From Brevibacillus panacihumi W25 (GTDB lineage: Bacteria > Bacillota > Bacilli > Brevibacillales > Brevibacillaceae), in NCBI RefSeq assembly GCF_000503775.1, contig NZ_KI629785.1:558001-622000 (forward strand): a stretch of DNA of 64,000 nucleotides, written 5' to 3'. The position numbers and the translations under genes were made by a program. How positions within the stretch are numbered: the stretch's first letter is position 1; every line of letters starts with the position of its first letter. The notes beneath the pieces were generated by a model, which saw only the letters and a program-made list of their open reading frames with translations, did no database searches and had not been told where the DNA came from. Shown piece by piece: positions 27,042-37,038 of this stretch.

Positions 27042-27087
27042 CGTCCCGGACTTGGCTGTAGCTGAATCTCTTCGATGCTGCGGGACG
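27042..27087. repeat. Inverted repeat between murD and spoVE
   Basis: CGTCCCG (27042-27048) and CGGGACG (27081-27087) form a perfect 7-bp dyad with a 32-nt loop. It starts directly after the murD stop. No U run follows, and the spoVE ribosome site lies outside it. Confidence 0.5.
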
Positions 27088-28452
27088 TTATGCTAGGCTT
27101 GTTTTAAGTCTATGCACCCCGTCCTTAAACATGCTCCCCCTGATCTCAAACGAAGGAAACATGTCCCAGCTCGCACATGCTGGGCTGAGCAAAACGACGT
27201 CACCCGATGCGGCCAACTGCGAAGCTGTAAGAACGGCTTTTTCAACAGTATCGACATGGACTCGCTCTTTAATCCCTGCTTCCTTGGCTCGCTGCAGCAA
27301 GATCTCGGCAGTTTGGCCCAAAGCCACGACCGCCTTCACCCTCCCCTGGATCACCGGGATCAGCTCCTTGAAATCAACGCCTCTATCCAAGCCGCCGCAG
27401 ATCCAGACTACCGGCTCCGTACACGCCTGCAACGCGCGTGATGCGGCTTCAGGGTTCGTTGCCTTGGAATCATTATAATATTTGACACCATCGATGGAGG
27501 TCACGTATTCCATGCGATGCTCGACGCCTGGGAAAGTCGTTAGCACCTGCGCGATTGACTGCTTGTCCGCACCCGTCAGAAGGGCTACGAGTATCGCCGC
27601 CAGAGCATTGTCCACATGCGGCACCGTGATCGCATCCAGGGCGATGATCTCTTCCTGGTTCCCCTCCCCGTCTGCGTAGATGATTTTGCCGTCCCGCACA
27701 TAAGCACCGCGCGCCACCGGCCGTTGCTTGCTGAAAAAGTACTTGCGCGCCTTCAGCGCTTCAAAGTGCGGCAGCAGCTCCGGCTGATCATACGGGAGAA
27801 TCGCGATATCGTCCTTCGTCTGGTTGGCAAACATCCGCAGCTTGGCTTCCAGGTACGCTTCCAGCGAGTGATGATAATCGAGGTGAGCAGGGTACAGATT
27901 CATCATGACGCCGATACGCGGCCGAAAACTGGTTGTACCCGCCAATTGAAAGCTGCTCAACTCGGCTACCAGCCATTGCTCTGGCGTCGCTGTCTGCGCC
28001 AGCCCGCATAGTACCGTGCCGATATTGCCTCCGACCAGAGCATCAACCCCTGCCTGTTGAAGGATAAGGCCCACGAGCGTCGTCGTGGTGGTTTTTCCAT
28101 TCGAGCCCGTGATCCCGATGATCGGAGCTTGCGAGATCTGGTAGGCAAGCTCCACTTCGGTAATGATCGGAATCCCCAGTCCCATTGCCTGAGCCACTGG
28201 AGCCGCTTCGTACGGGATACCCGGATTCTTGACAACCAAAGCAACCCCGTCATGGATCAAATCATCCGGGTGGTAGCCGCAGATGACCGGAATACCCAAG
28301 GCCTCCAGTTCTTCCGCCCCTGCTGCTTCCTCGCGCGGCTTCTGATCGTTTACCACAACATGAGCACCAAAGCGGTGCAACAGTTTTGCCACTGCTACAC
28401 CGCTTTTGGCCATTCCTAAAACTACAATATGCCGATCCCGGTAATCCATCAT
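27088..28452 (-). CDS. murD: UDP-MurNAc-L-alanine:D-glutamate ligase MurD
   Basis: 454 residues. The ATP-binding motif [14 protein letters not shown] lies near residue 115, and [12 protein letters not shown] and CGGLDRG in the C-terminal domain are MurD features. It adds D-Glu to UDP-MurNAc-L-Ala in the cytoplasm. The ATG overlaps the end of mraY by 4 bp, so translation is likely coupled. Confidence 0.96.
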   Translation of the reverse strand: MMDYRDRHIVVLGMAKSGVAVAKLLHRFGAHVVVNDQKPREEAAGAEELEALGIPVICGYHPDDLIHDGVALVVKNPGIPYEAAPVAQAMGLGIPIITEVELAYQISQAPIIGITGSNGKTTTTTLVGLILQQAGVDALVGGNIGTVLCGLAQTATPEQWLVAELSSFQLAGTTSFRPRIGVMMNLYPAHLDYHHSLEAYLEAKLRMFANQTKDDIAILPYDQPELLPHFEALKARKYFFSKQRPVARGAYVRDGKIIYADGEGNQEEIIALDAITVPHVDNALAAILVALLTGADKQSIAQVLTTFPGVEHRMEYVTSIDGVKYYNDSKATNPEAASRALQACTEPVVWICGGLDRGVDFKELIPVIQGRVKAVVALGQTAEILLQRAKEAGIKERVHVDTVEKAVLTASQLAASGDVVLLSPACASWDMFPSFEIRGSMFKDGVHRLKTSLA

Positions 28453-29420
28453 TTTATCGTCACCACCTCAAGATATACGCCCAAGCCGGCAAAGAACATT
28501 CCCACCAGCCAGAACGTCACCACGACACGCCACTCCGACCAACCCGTCAGTTCAAAATGGTGATGGAGCGGGCTCATGCGAAAAATCCGTTTTCCTCTCG
28601 TTTTAAAGGAGATGACCTGCAGGATGACAGACAGCGTCTCGACGACGAATACGCCGCCGATGATGGCGAGCAACAGCTCTGTCTTGGTCATGATGGCGAT
28701 TCCCGCCAATGCTCCTCCCAACGCAAGGGAACCGGTATCTCCCATGAACACTCTCGCCGGATGGGCGTTGAATACGAGAAAACCGAGGACGCCCCCGACG
28801 ACAGCCGCGCTGAAAATCGCCGTGTCGTAGTTTTGACCGAACCAGGCGATAATCGCGTAAGCGCCAAAAGCAATGGCTCCCGTACCCGCCAGCAAGCCGT
28901 CAAGTCCATCGGTGATATTGACCGCATTGGTCGTCCCCACCAGCAGGAATAACAGGAACGGGAAATAAAAATACCCGAGTTCCAGCTTCCAAGGAGTGCC
29001 CGGCAGATGCAGGGAAGTATCATGCCCCATCATGATCAAGAGAATATAGGCACCGATCGCCAGCAGGATCTGTCCGGCAAATTTTTGTTTTGCAGTTAGA
29101 CCGAGATTGTGTTTTCTTCTGATTTTCAAAAAGTCATCCATGAATCCAATCAAACCGTAACCAAGCGTCACCAGCAAAAGAAAGGTTACTTCCATGGAGG
29201 AATTTGCAAACTTCAACACAGTAAAAATAAGTGCCAAAAGGATGATGGTACCACCCATAGTGGGAGTTCCAGCTTTCTTTTGATGAGACTGGGGTCCTTC
29301 CTCCCGGATCGCCTGCCCAAATTTCAGGCGGCGAAGAAAGGGAATGAATAGGGGACCAATGAGTACGGCGATGAGAAACGCGGCGACGATCGTGACGATG
29401 AGTACGTTGTCAGCGAACAT
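28449..29420 (-). CDS. mraY: Phospho-MurNAc-pentapeptide transferase MraY
   Basis: 323 residues with about ten membrane segments. Conserved cytoplasmic loops are seen as [22 protein letters not shown] (catalytic Asp pair region), [35 protein letters not shown] and PLHHHFEL. It moves phospho-MurNAc-pentapeptide to undecaprenyl phosphate, making lipid I. It lies between murE and murD. Confidence 0.96.
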   Translation of the reverse strand: MFADNVLIVTIVAAFLIAVLIGPLFIPFLRRLKFGQAIREEGPQSHQKKAGTPTMGGTIILLALIFTVLKFANSSMEVTFLLLVTLGYGLIGFMDDFLKIRRKHNLGLTAKQKFAGQILLAIGAYILLIMMGHDTSLHLPGTPWKLELGYFYFPFLLFLLVGTTNAVNITDGLDGLLAGTGAIAFGAYAIIAWFGQNYDTAIFSAAVVGGVLGFLVFNAHPARVFMGDTGSLALGGALAGIAIMTKTELLLAIIGGVFVVETLSVILQVISFKTRGKRIFRMSPLHHHFELTGWSEWRVVVTFWLVGMFFAGLGVYLEVVTIK

Positions 29421-29464
29421 GCCCGACCCTCCTTTCTTTCGATGCTATTCAGACGCATCTCTCT

Positions 29465-30961
29465 CTATTCGTGGTAGTACTGGGCAATGGCTTCCCGCGC
29501 CACTTCACGGTCGTCAAACGGCAGTACCTGATCCTTGATGATTTGGTACGTTTCATGCCCTTTTCCAGCAATCAGGATCACGTCATCCGGCTTCGCCAGG
29601 GAGACGGCATGGAAAATGGCAGCGCGCCGATCGACCTGGGTCGTATAACGCTCCTGGTCTACATCAGACACTCCTGCAAGCATGTCGTCCAGTATGGCTT
29701 GCGGTTCTTCGGATCGTGGGTTATCAGAGGTTAAGACGCTGTAATCCGCATATTTTGTTGCAATCTTGGCCATAATCGGGCGCTTGCCTGCATCGCGGTC
29801 TCCGCCGCAGCCCACGATACACATGATACGACCCTTGGCAAATTCTTTTACGGTCTGCAACGCATTTTCCAGACTGTCTGGTGTATGGGAATAGTCCACC
29901 AGCACGGCAAAAGGCTGGCCAGCCTCTACGGCTTCAAAGCGCCCATTGACCCCTGGTATGGACTCCAGGCTGGCTTTGATTGCTTCCAGCGGAATGCCTT
30001 CCGCCAACGTAGCAGCTATCGCAGCCAATGCATTGTACACGTTGAATTTGCCGACCAGCTTGAGATGCATATCGATCGTGCCTGCGAAGGTATTTGCGAT
30101 AAACGACGTTCCCTTGCTTGTGATCTTGATCTCGCTGGCGGATACGTCTGCCTGATGGTCGATGCCGTAGGTAACCACCTGAGCAGGTGTAACCATCGCA
30201 AACAGCTTGGAGGCTTCATCATCTGCGTTCAGTACGGCCGTTTTCATGCGATCCCACTCGTAGTGATTGCCAAGCTGGGCGAACAGCAGGGATTTGGCGA
30301 AGCGATAATTCTCCATCGTTTTGTGGTAATCGAGATGGTCCTGCGTGAGATTGGTAAAGACAGCGGTATGTACATCACATCCACGCACACGTCCTTGTTC
30401 GAGCGCATGGGAGGAAACTTCAATCACTGCGTAGTCCGTCCCCACATCGCGCATGCGTCGAAAGCTTTTCTGCAAGTCAATGACGTCAGGTGTGGTATTT
30501 TTCACTTCTTCACTTACGCCGCCTATCCGCATGTGGATCGTCCCAATCAAACCTGTCTCGTACCGATAATCGCGCAAAATCTTGTCGATCAGATGCGTCG
30601 TTGTAGTTTTGCCGTTTGTCCCGGTCACGCCGATCAGTTTCAATTCACGGGTTGGCGATTCGTAAAACCGGTCAGCCAGAAGAGCCATTGCCCTGCGTGT
30701 ATCCGATACAGTGATGACCGTCGCTTGGCTTCCCTGGATAACCGCCGGATCAAGCTCTCTTTGAGCGAGGACAGCCACAGCCCCCATCTCGATAGCCTTG
30801 GCGGCAAAATCATGTCCATCGACCGTATATCCTGCCAGACAAATGAACAGGAAACCGGGCTTTACCTGTCGGGAATCTGCTGTCAAACCCGTTATTTCTA
30901 TGCTGTCATCTCCTTGAACCTTTTTCTGCAACAGAGGTGAGAGCAGATCTCGTAACAACAT
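29465..30961 (-). CDS. murE: UDP-MurNAc-tripeptide synthetase MurE (meso-DAP type)
   Basis: 498 residues from the ATG at 30961, chosen because GGGGTG lies 6 nt upstream and the product then begins LLRDLLSPLL as in other MurE proteins; the frame is open further upstream. The ATP motif GVTGTNGKTTTTHL and the DNPR motif (LTSDNPRSEEP) are present. DNPR selects meso-diaminopimelate over lysine. A candidate promoter and a weak terminator lie between it and spoVD. Confidence 0.96.
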   Translation of the reverse strand: MLLRDLLSPLLQKKVQGDDSIEITGLTADSRQVKPGFLFICLAGYTVDGHDFAAKAIEMGAVAVLAQRELDPAVIQGSQATVITVSDTRRAMALLADRFYESPTRELKLIGVTGTNGKTTTTHLIDKILRDYRYETGLIGTIHMRIGGVSEEVKNTTPDVIDLQKSFRRMRDVGTDYAVIEVSSHALEQGRVRGCDVHTAVFTNLTQDHLDYHKTMENYRFAKSLLFAQLGNHYEWDRMKTAVLNADDEASKLFAMVTPAQVVTYGIDHQADVSASEIKITSKGTSFIANTFAGTIDMHLKLVGKFNVYNALAAIAATLAEGIPLEAIKASLESIPGVNGRFEAVEAGQPFAVLVDYSHTPDSLENALQTVKEFAKGRIMCIVGCGGDRDAGKRPIMAKIATKYADYSVLTSDNPRSEEPQAILDDMLAGVSDVDQERYTTQVDRRAAIFHAVSLAKPDDVILIAGKGHETYQIIKDQVLPFDDREVAREAIAQYYHE

Positions 30962-30983
30962 GTCAGGCACCCCATTTTCCATT

Positions 30984-31014
30984 AGTATAGACAGAAATCT
31001 AGCGTTTTTTGCAA
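30984..31014 (-). promoter_or_regulatory. Candidate sigma-A promoter of murE
   Basis: The minus strand reads TTGCAA, 19 nt, then TATACT, 22 nt before the murE ATG. The spacer is longer than optimal, so this is tentative. Its place after a hairpin following spoVD makes sense for keeping murE vegetative. Confidence 0.42.
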
Positions 31015-31017
31015 AGA

Positions 31018-31057
31018 GCGGAGGTGAGCGCCCGTAGAAAAGCCTTCTCTCCTCCGC
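31018..31057 (-). terminator. Hairpin after spoVD
   Basis: GCGGAGG and CCTCCGC form a 7-bp dyad with a 26-nt loop, followed by TCTTTGC on the minus strand. The U tract is weak, so termination may be partial. Confidence 0.5.
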
Positions 31058-31087
31058 CTCCAAAAACTCATTTTATAGCTATTTTCT

Positions 31088-33007
31088 TTATTTGTCACCA
31101 AGGTAGATGCGAATTTTTCCTCCGTCCTCAATTTTTACCCCTGGGGCCGGAGATTGGGAAATGACGTATTTTCCTTTGCCGGAAACGACCAATGGCAAGG
31201 TCTCGTACAGGGTCGCAATATCCTTCATGGTTTGCCCGACCATATCAGGAACTTCGATCGGGGCCCTTTCTCCCAGTGCCTTGTTGATCTCTTTGGAAAT
31301 GCCATCCTTGCGCGGAGGTACTTTCATGTGCTGGAGTGACGATTCGATGATGTTTTTGACGCTTGGCGCGGCAATCAATCCACCAAAAGCCAGGGCTTTG
31401 GGATTATCTACAGCAAAATAGACGACGATTTGCGGATCATCCGCCGGCGCGAAACCGATAAAGGACACGATATATTCGCCATCGACGTAGCGGCCGTTCC
31501 TTACCTTTTGGGCAGTCCCGGTCTTCCCACCGACACGGTATCCTTCGATATAGGCCCTTCCGCCTGTCCCCCTCGCCACCACGCTCTCCAGGGCGTACCG
31601 CACCTGCTCGGACACCTCGGGCTTGATCACCTGACGCACTTCAGTCGGCAATGTCCGCCCGATGATATCGTGGGTGACGCTGTCTCGCCATTCTTTCGCT
31701 ACGTAGGGCTTCATCAGCTTGCCTCCGTTGATTGCCGCCGAGACTGCTGCCATCTGCTGGATGGGTGTCACCGATACCCCCTGGCCGAAGGAAGTCGTCC
31801 CCAGCTCGACCGGACCGACCCGGTCGAGTTTGAAAAGAAGTCCGTTCTCTTCACCAATAAGATCAACACCCGTCTTCTGTCCAAAACCAAATTTCTTGAT
31901 GTATTCAAACAAGCGTTCTTTTTGCAGTCGTTGTCCCATTGTCACAAAACCCGGGTTGCAGGAATTTTCGACGACCTCCAGCATGGTTTCCTGCCCATGC
32001 CCCTGCCGCTTCCAGCAGCGCAGCCTTTTTCCCGCCACAGTGATGTAGCCCGGGTCGTAGAAGCCTTCGTTGAGCTTGACCACGCCTTCGTTGAGGGCAG
32101 CTGCCAAGGTGACGATCTTGAAGGTAGAACCTGGCTCATAGGTCTTCCAGATCGGCAAATTGCGGTTGTAGACCTCTGTAGCGTAATTCTGGTACTGATC
32201 CGGATAAAAGGTCGGCCTGCTCCCCATGCCGAGAATCTCGCCGGTCTTGGGGTTCATGGCAATCGCGAGAACGTCGTCGGGTTGATACGCGACGACCGCC
32301 TGATCCAGCTCCCGCTCAATAAATGCCTGGATCGTGCTGTCGATGGTCAAATACATGTCCATTCCATCGATGGGGGCGACATACTCCTCGGAGCCCCCGG
32401 GCATGATTCGGCCTTTTGCGTCGGAAGGATAGGCGATGTAGCCTTCCTTTCCTTTCAGAAACGGTTCATAGATTTTCTCCAGGCCCGTCAAGCCCTGATT
32501 GTCAATTCCGGTAAATCCGATGATATGGGCAGCCATCGTACCATTGGGATAAAAGCGTTTGGTATCGCCAGCCAGATAGATTCCAGGCAGGTTCAAATCC
32601 TGAATCTTTCGGGCCTTCTCTTCTGAAATTTTGCGACCTCCCGGAATTTTATCAATGCTCATTGATTTTTTGGTTATCGCCTTGAAGATGTCCTCTTCTT
32701 TTTGCTCCAGAATAACAGCAAGCTGCTTTGCGGTCGATTCAGGGTCCTTGATTTGCACAGGCACAGCAATGACAGTGGGTACGGTGATGTTTGTTACCAG
32801 TTCGTTGCCGTTGCGATCCAGAATGCGGCCGCGATTGGGCTGAAATTTGATATTGCGTTTCAGCAAATCTCCTGCCATCTCTGCCAGTTTTGGACCTTCT
32901 ATCATTTGTACATACCCCAATCGGGTAATCAATGCCGCATACAGAACAATCCCAATCACCAAGGCAACAAAAATACGACGGCGTACAGTAGCGTTGGATA
33001 CTCGCAA
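31088..33007 (-). CDS. spoVD: Sporulation class B penicillin-binding protein SpoVD
   Basis: 639 residues, starting at a TTG with GGGGGG 6 nt upstream. One N-terminal membrane segment is followed by the PBP dimer domain. The transpeptidase domain has GSTFK (nucleophile Ser and Lys), SCN and KTGTAQK. A single C-terminal PASTA domain covers about residues 575-637. SpoVD crosslinks cortex peptidoglycan with SpoVE in the mother cell. It lies directly after pbpB, and its ribosome site is inside a long inverted repeat (33011-33062), which suggests that readthrough mRNA from pbpB is poorly translated. Confidence 0.95.
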   Translation of the reverse strand: MRVSNATVRRRIFVALVIGIVLYAALITRLGYVQMIEGPKLAEMAGDLLKRNIKFQPNRGRILDRNGNELVTNITVPTVIAVPVQIKDPESTAKQLAVILEQKEEDIFKAITKKSMSIDKIPGGRKISEEKARKIQDLNLPGIYLAGDTKRFYPNGTMAAHIIGFTGIDNQGLTGLEKIYEPFLKGKEGYIAYPSDAKGRIMPGGSEEYVAPIDGMDMYLTIDSTIQAFIERELDQAVVAYQPDDVLAIAMNPKTGEILGMGSRPTFYPDQYQNYATEVYNRNLPIWKTYEPGSTFKIVTLAAALNEGVVKLNEGFYDPGYITVAGKRLRCWKRQGHGQETMLEVVENSCNPGFVTMGQRLQKERLFEYIKKFGFGQKTGVDLIGEENGLLFKLDRVGPVELGTTSFGQGVSVTPIQQMAAVSAAINGGKLMKPYVAKEWRDSVTHDIIGRTLPTEVRQVIKPEVSEQVRYALESVVARGTGGRAYIEGYRVGGKTGTAQKVRNGRYVDGEYIVSFIGFAPADDPQIVVYFAVDNPKALAFGGLIAAPSVKNIIESSLQHMKVPPRKDGISKEINKALGERAPIEVPDMVGQTMKDIATLYETLPLVVSGKGKYVISQSPAPGVKIEDGGKIRIYLGDK

Positions 33008-33010
33008 ACG

Positions 33011-33062
33011 AGTCCCCCCTCGAATAGGTTGTCTCTTTTCTACCCTATTCTTTGGGGGGACT
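33011..33062 (-). promoter_or_regulatory. Long hairpin covering the spoVD ribosome site
   Basis: On the minus strand AGTCCCCCC pairs with GGGGGGACT (9 bp) and, inside it, GAATAGG pairs with CCTATTC (7 bp); the loop is 15 nt. The six G of the 3' arm are the spoVD ribosome site, 6 nt before the TTG start. No U run follows, so it is not an intrinsic terminator. Confidence 0.75.
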
Positions 33063-33070
33063 TGTTAGAA

Positions 33071-35464
33071 CTATGGGGAGGCGCTCGTTTGCCCTGTATT
33101 GCCTTCCTCAGGCTTGTTGGTATCGCCTGAGGCGTCAGCTTCTTCCGACTGCCCCTCAGACGCGCCAGAAGTCTCTTGTGACCCCTGGTCGTCAGGAGAC
33201 TCAGCTCCGTCCTGGCCTGCCTGCACATCTGGCACTGGTGCAGGCGGCGCAGGCTCAGACTCTGACTTCAAAGTCACGAGCAGGGTTTCCCCTCCTTTTA
33301 GCGCGGTGCCAGCCTTGATGCTTTGCGAATCGACGAATCCAACGCCTGTCGCATTTACGTTCATGTGCAAAATAGAGGCGAACTCCATGACATCGCGCAA
33401 GGACTTCCCTGTCAGATCCGGCATTTGCGTCCCTTCCACCCGATCGGTGATCAAGGTGATTTTCTGCCCGGAGACGACCTTGGAAAACGGCGCCGGATAC
33501 TGCTCGACGATCTTGGTCCCGGTACCCACAATCGTTACTTCAAGCTCATCCTGCTTGGCACGAAGCTGTGCTGTAGTCGTCGCCATATCGATAAATTTGG
33601 GCAGCGTCAGCTCTTTGACGGGAGGCAAGGCGGTTTGCTGGGCAGCCGCTTGCTTCTTGTCCCCTCCGCTTGCCGACTGCAGATCAGGCTGCTGCTGCAG
33701 ATACTGCAAGCTGCGCTCCATCACTGATTTGAAGATCGGAGCGACGATCTTGGAGCTGTATGTGGTGTATTCAGAGGTATTCGGGTCATCCACGACAACA
33801 TAGACCAGCAGGCGCGGATTGTCCTTCGGCGCAAAACCGATGAAGGAAGCGATGTAATGCCCTTCCAAAATCTTGTTTCCCTCGTATTTTTGCGCCGTTC
33901 CGGTCTTCCCTGCTACGGAGTAGCCCGGGATGCGATAGGCTTTCCCTGTTCCATCGGGATCTTCCACGACTGTCTCCAGAATATCGCGCGTCTGCTTGGC
34001 TGTCGCCGTACTCACTACGCGTCGAACCACTTCCCTTCCGGTACGGTGCACGACGGCTCCCGTATGCGGATCGCGCATCTCCTTGATGATATGCGGCTTC
34101 AACAATTCTCCGCCGTTGGCAATTGCGCCAACAGCCGCGATCTGCTGAATCGCCGTCACCGTCACCCCTTGGCCAAATGACGTAACCGCCCAGTCGCGAG
34201 GAGAGCGGGGGTTTTCCAGGTTGGCGATATTTCCCTTCTTCTCATAGGGCAATTCGATCCCAGTCAGGGAACCAATGCCGAATTTCTCAAAATAGGCTTT
34301 CAATTTCTCCAGTTTCAAACGTTCGTAGGCCAATTTAACGAACACCACGTTACTGGAGCGCTGCACCCCTTTCAGGAAGCTGATCTTGCCCCAGCCCCGG
34401 CCGTTGTTGTGGTCGCGAATCGGCGTTTGCCCTTTGATTGTGTATGTACCAGATTGATACTCTTCATTTGGATTGAACATGCCTTCTTCGATCGCCGCCG
34501 CTAGCGTAATGATCTTGAACGTCGAACCAGGCTCAAACATCGAGGTGACGGCGTGGTTCGTGAAGTTGGTGATCCCTTTGTAATAGGTATTCGGGTTGAA
34601 CTGCGGGCGATTGCCCATCGCCAGAATTTCTCCCGTTTGCGGATCCGAGACGACGACCATCAGACCCTTAGGTTTAAACTCTTTCTCCGCGACGTCCAGC
34701 GCCTGTTCGACGTAGTCCTGAATTTGCCGGTCGATGGTCAGATAGACGTTTTTACCGTCTTCTGCGGGCTTGTACTTGTGCTCCCCGTCTGGAAGCTGAT
34801 AGCCGGCGCCGTCCGTCATGATCGCCATTTCGCCTTTTTCGCCGCGAAGCTCCTCGTCCAATTGCAGCTCCAAGCCCATTTTCGGATTGTCATACAAGTC
34901 TATGTATCCCAACACATGTGCGGCAAAGCTGTTGTTCGGATAAAAGCGCCTCGTCGCTTCCGTCAGATAGATTCCTGGCAGCTGATTCGTTTTCACCTGT
35001 TCTCCGCTGGGAAGCTTGGGATATTGCGCCTCTTCGATCAATTTCTTCTGCTCTTCCGTGATCTTTTGTCCCCAGCTCCCCAATTCAATGACGTTGGACT
35101 GGGAAGTGGTCAAGCGCTTCAAAAGATAATCCATCGGAGCATTGAGGATGCGGGAGAGCGTAGTCGCCGTATAATACGGATCCTTCACATAATCCTGATC
35201 CTTTTCATTCATGGGCTTCAGTCTCGCGTTCACTGTGTAGGCCTTGCCCTCATACGCAAGAATCTCCCCGTTGCGGTCCATGATCGCCCCGCGCTTTGGC
35301 TTCAAGGTCTTTTCCCAGTCCCACTGACTGCGTGCATAATCCATAATTTTGGCCGCTTCTACGGTTTGCAGCCACCAAAGCCGCATGCTGAGGCTTGAAA
35401 AACCAATAATCACACATAAAGCAAATAAGAGAATCCGCCAGTTTACGCGTCGTTTTGTTTCCAT
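33071..35464 (-). CDS. pbpB: Class B penicillin-binding protein 2B
   Basis: 797 residues, ATG after GGAGTG. One membrane segment near the N-terminus is followed by the PBP dimer domain. The transpeptidase domain carries GSTFK, SSN and KTGTAQK. Two PASTA domains follow (about residues 600-730), and a low-complexity acidic tail of about 60 residues rich in Glu, Gly, Ser, Asp and Pro ends the protein. This is the essential septal transpeptidase of Bacillales. It is separated from ftsL by a strong terminator, so it should be expressed from its own promoter in the 116 bp upstream; I could not assign one. Confidence 0.95.
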   Translation of the reverse strand: METKRRVNWRILLFALCVIIGFSSLSMRLWWLQTVEAAKIMDYARSQWDWEKTLKPKRGAIMDRNGEILAYEGKAYTVNARLKPMNEKDQDYVKDPYYTATTLSRILNAPMDYLLKRLTTSQSNVIELGSWGQKITEEQKKLIEEAQYPKLPSGEQVKTNQLPGIYLTEATRRFYPNNSFAAHVLGYIDLYDNPKMGLELQLDEELRGEKGEMAIMTDGAGYQLPDGEHKYKPAEDGKNVYLTIDRQIQDYVEQALDVAEKEFKPKGLMVVVSDPQTGEILAMGNRPQFNPNTYYKGITNFTNHAVTSMFEPGSTFKIITLAAAIEEGMFNPNEEYQSGTYTIKGQTPIRDHNNGRGWGKISFLKGVQRSSNVVFVKLAYERLKLEKLKAYFEKFGIGSLTGIELPYEKKGNIANLENPRSPRDWAVTSFGQGVTVTAIQQIAAVGAIANGGELLKPHIIKEMRDPHTGAVVHRTGREVVRRVVSTATAKQTRDILETVVEDPDGTGKAYRIPGYSVAGKTGTAQKYEGNKILEGHYIASFIGFAPKDNPRLLVYVVVDDPNTSEYTTYSSKIVAPIFKSVMERSLQYLQQQPDLQSASGGDKKQAAAQQTALPPVKELTLPKFIDMATTTAQLRAKQDELEVTIVGTGTKIVEQYPAPFSKVVSGQKITLITDRVEGTQMPDLTGKSLRDVMEFASILHMNVNATGVGFVDSQSIKAGTALKGGETLLVTLKSESEPAPPAPVPDVQAGQDGAESPDDQGSQETSGASEGQSEEADASGDTNKPEEGNTGQTSASP

Positions 35465-35580
35465 TGTTATTCACTCCATACGCAAGACGTATTCCGCTAT
35501 GCAACTTACGCGATTTGGTAGTCGTGCTTCTTGTAGTATCGGGAAGTTCATATCCAACGTTTACGTGTTTTCACTCGAAG

Positions 35581-35613
35581 AAAAAAATGTTACTTGGCGA
35601 GTGGCAAGTAACA
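35581..35613 (-). terminator. Intrinsic terminator between ftsL and pbpB
   Basis: TGTTACTTG pairs perfectly with CAAGTAACA (9 bp, 8-nt loop), followed by seven U on the minus strand. It begins at the base after the ftsL stop codon. Confidence 0.92.
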
Positions 35614-36042
35614 TTATGGTTGCTTGGTTGATTGGACGGATCCTCCCGCATGTACCGGGCTGACCACCGCGCCCGCTTTTCCGATCACATGCACAGCATC
35701 GGGATTAAACAGCATGCCTTGACGCTCCGCTTCCGCCTGGATGCGATCCCGGTTGCTCATCTGTTCGATTTGCAACTTCAGGGCGGCATTTTGTTCTGTC
35801 ATCAGCCGATTCTCTTTTTTGACGCTCTGGATGTCGTAATTGTACTGGGAGATTTGAGAGTATCGCACTCCGACAAACCCAAGACCAGCAACGGTGATGG
35901 AGATTACGAACAAATAGAGTAGTTTCTCTCTAGTAGGAATGGTCGGTTTTAGCCGAATGGTTCGTTTTGTTTTCTTTACCGTGCTGGTCTGCTGCTCTTG
36001 CTCCAGCTCCATAGCCAGGTTGCCCCGGTAGTAGTAGCTCAC
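35614..36042 (-). CDS. ftsL: Cell-division protein FtsL
   Basis: 142 residues from a GTG with GAGGAGG 8 nt upstream. A cytoplasmic basic region, one membrane segment (about residues 41-60) and an extracellular leucine-zipper-like coiled coil (about 63-100) give the FtsL/DivIC layout. It forms a complex with DivIB and DivIC that activates septal wall synthesis. It lies between rsmH and pbpB. Sequence conservation in this family is low, so layout and position carry the call. Confidence 0.9.
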   Translation of the reverse strand: MSYYYRGNLAMELEQEQQTSTVKKTKRTIRLKPTIPTREKLLYLFVISITVAGLGFVGVRYSQISQYNYDIQSVKKENRLMTEQNAALKLQIEQMSNRDRIQAEAERQGMLFNPDAVHVIGKAGAVVSPVHAGGSVQSTKQP

Positions 36043-36076
36043 TTTTCTTACCTCCTCGTTGAGCCCATGTGATCGG

Positions 36077-37012
36077 TTACAGTTTCTCCGCGACGCGCAG
36101 CTTCGCCGAGCGCGCGCGCGGATTGAGTTCCAATTCTTCTTCAGACGGCAGAATCGGTTTTTTTGTAATCACTTTGACGATTGCCTGGTTGCCGCAAACA
36201 CAAATCGGAAAGGCCGGCGGACAGGTGCAGCCTTTGGAAAAATCCTGATAAACCTGTTTGCAAATGCGATCCTCCAGCGAATGGAAGGTAATGACGCTGA
36301 CTCTTCCACCAGGACGCAATACTTCGATCGCATCAATAATCGCTTCTCGAAAGGCATCCAGCTCATCGTTGACCGCGATGCGAATGGCCTGGAAGGTTCT
36401 CTTGGCCGGATGAGGGCCTGTCCTTCTCGCAGCTGCCGGAATTGCTTCTTTAATCACTTCCACCAGCTCGCCTGTCGTCTCGACAGGACGTTTTTTTCGA
36501 TATTCTACGATTTGCCGGGCAATTCGCCGGGAAAATTTTTCTTCCCCGTACTCCCAGATTACCTTCGCGATCTCTTCCTCGTCCCATTCGTTGACGATGG
36601 CATAAGCCGTCAAGGGTGCTTGCTGGTCCATTCTCATATCCAGCGGGGCGTCAGCATTGTAGCTGAAGCCTCTCTCTCCTTCATCCAGCTGCGGGGAGGA
36701 GACCCCCAGATCAAACAGGATACCGTCTACTCCGTCCAAGCCCAGATCGCTCACAATTTCTTTGAGATGGCGAAAGTTGCTCTTTACCAGTGTTACTTTA
36801 TCCATAGTGGAAGAAAAGCGTTCGCGTGCATGATCCAGTGCCCAGTCATCCTGATCGATGGCGATCAGGCGGCCTCCCTCAGTCAGACGAGAGACAATCA
36901 AGCTGCTGTGTCCAGCCCCTCCCAGGGTGCAATCCACATAGATGCCGCCAGGGCGAATGTTGAGGCCTGCGACTGCTTCTTCCCGCAATACGGTTACATG
37001 ATGAAACGACAA
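36077..37012 (-). CDS. rsmH: 16S rRNA (cytosine1402-N4)-methyltransferase RsmH
   Basis: About 311 residues. A SAM-binding Rossmann start ([15 protein letters not shown]), [27 protein letters not shown] and ITFHSLEDR are the MraW/RsmH signatures. It methylates C1402 in the ribosomal P site. TTG 37012 with GGGAG 8 nt upstream is the preferred start; GTG 37021 is closer to the site than normal. It follows mraZ in the cluster. Confidence 0.95.
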   Translation of the reverse strand: MSFHHVTVLREEAVAGLNIRPGGIYVDCTLGGAGHSSLIVSRLTEGGRLIAIDQDDWALDHARERFSSTMDKVTLVKSNFRHLKEIVSDLGLDGVDGILFDLGVSSPQLDEGERGFSYNADAPLDMRMDQQAPLTAYAIVNEWDEEEIAKVIWEYGEEKFSRRIARQIVEYRKKRPVETTGELVEVIKEAIPAAARRTGPHPAKRTFQAIRIAVNDELDAFREAIIDAIEVLRPGGRVSVITFHSLEDRICKQVYQDFSKGCTCPPAFPICVCGNQAIVKVITKKPILPSEEELELNPRARSAKLRVAEKL

Positions 37013-37038
37013 GATCGTCACTCCCGTTCTTCTTGCTG

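Noticed and set aside
31430..32626. Plus-strand open frame of 398 codons
   Set aside because: Antisense to spoVD, rich in Arg/His/Cys as typical of shadow translation.
33008..33070. Sigma-E promoter of spoVD inside the hairpin loop
   Set aside because: A mother-cell promoter is expected, but no sequence gives both a good -35 and CATACAAT-like -10 at the right distance.
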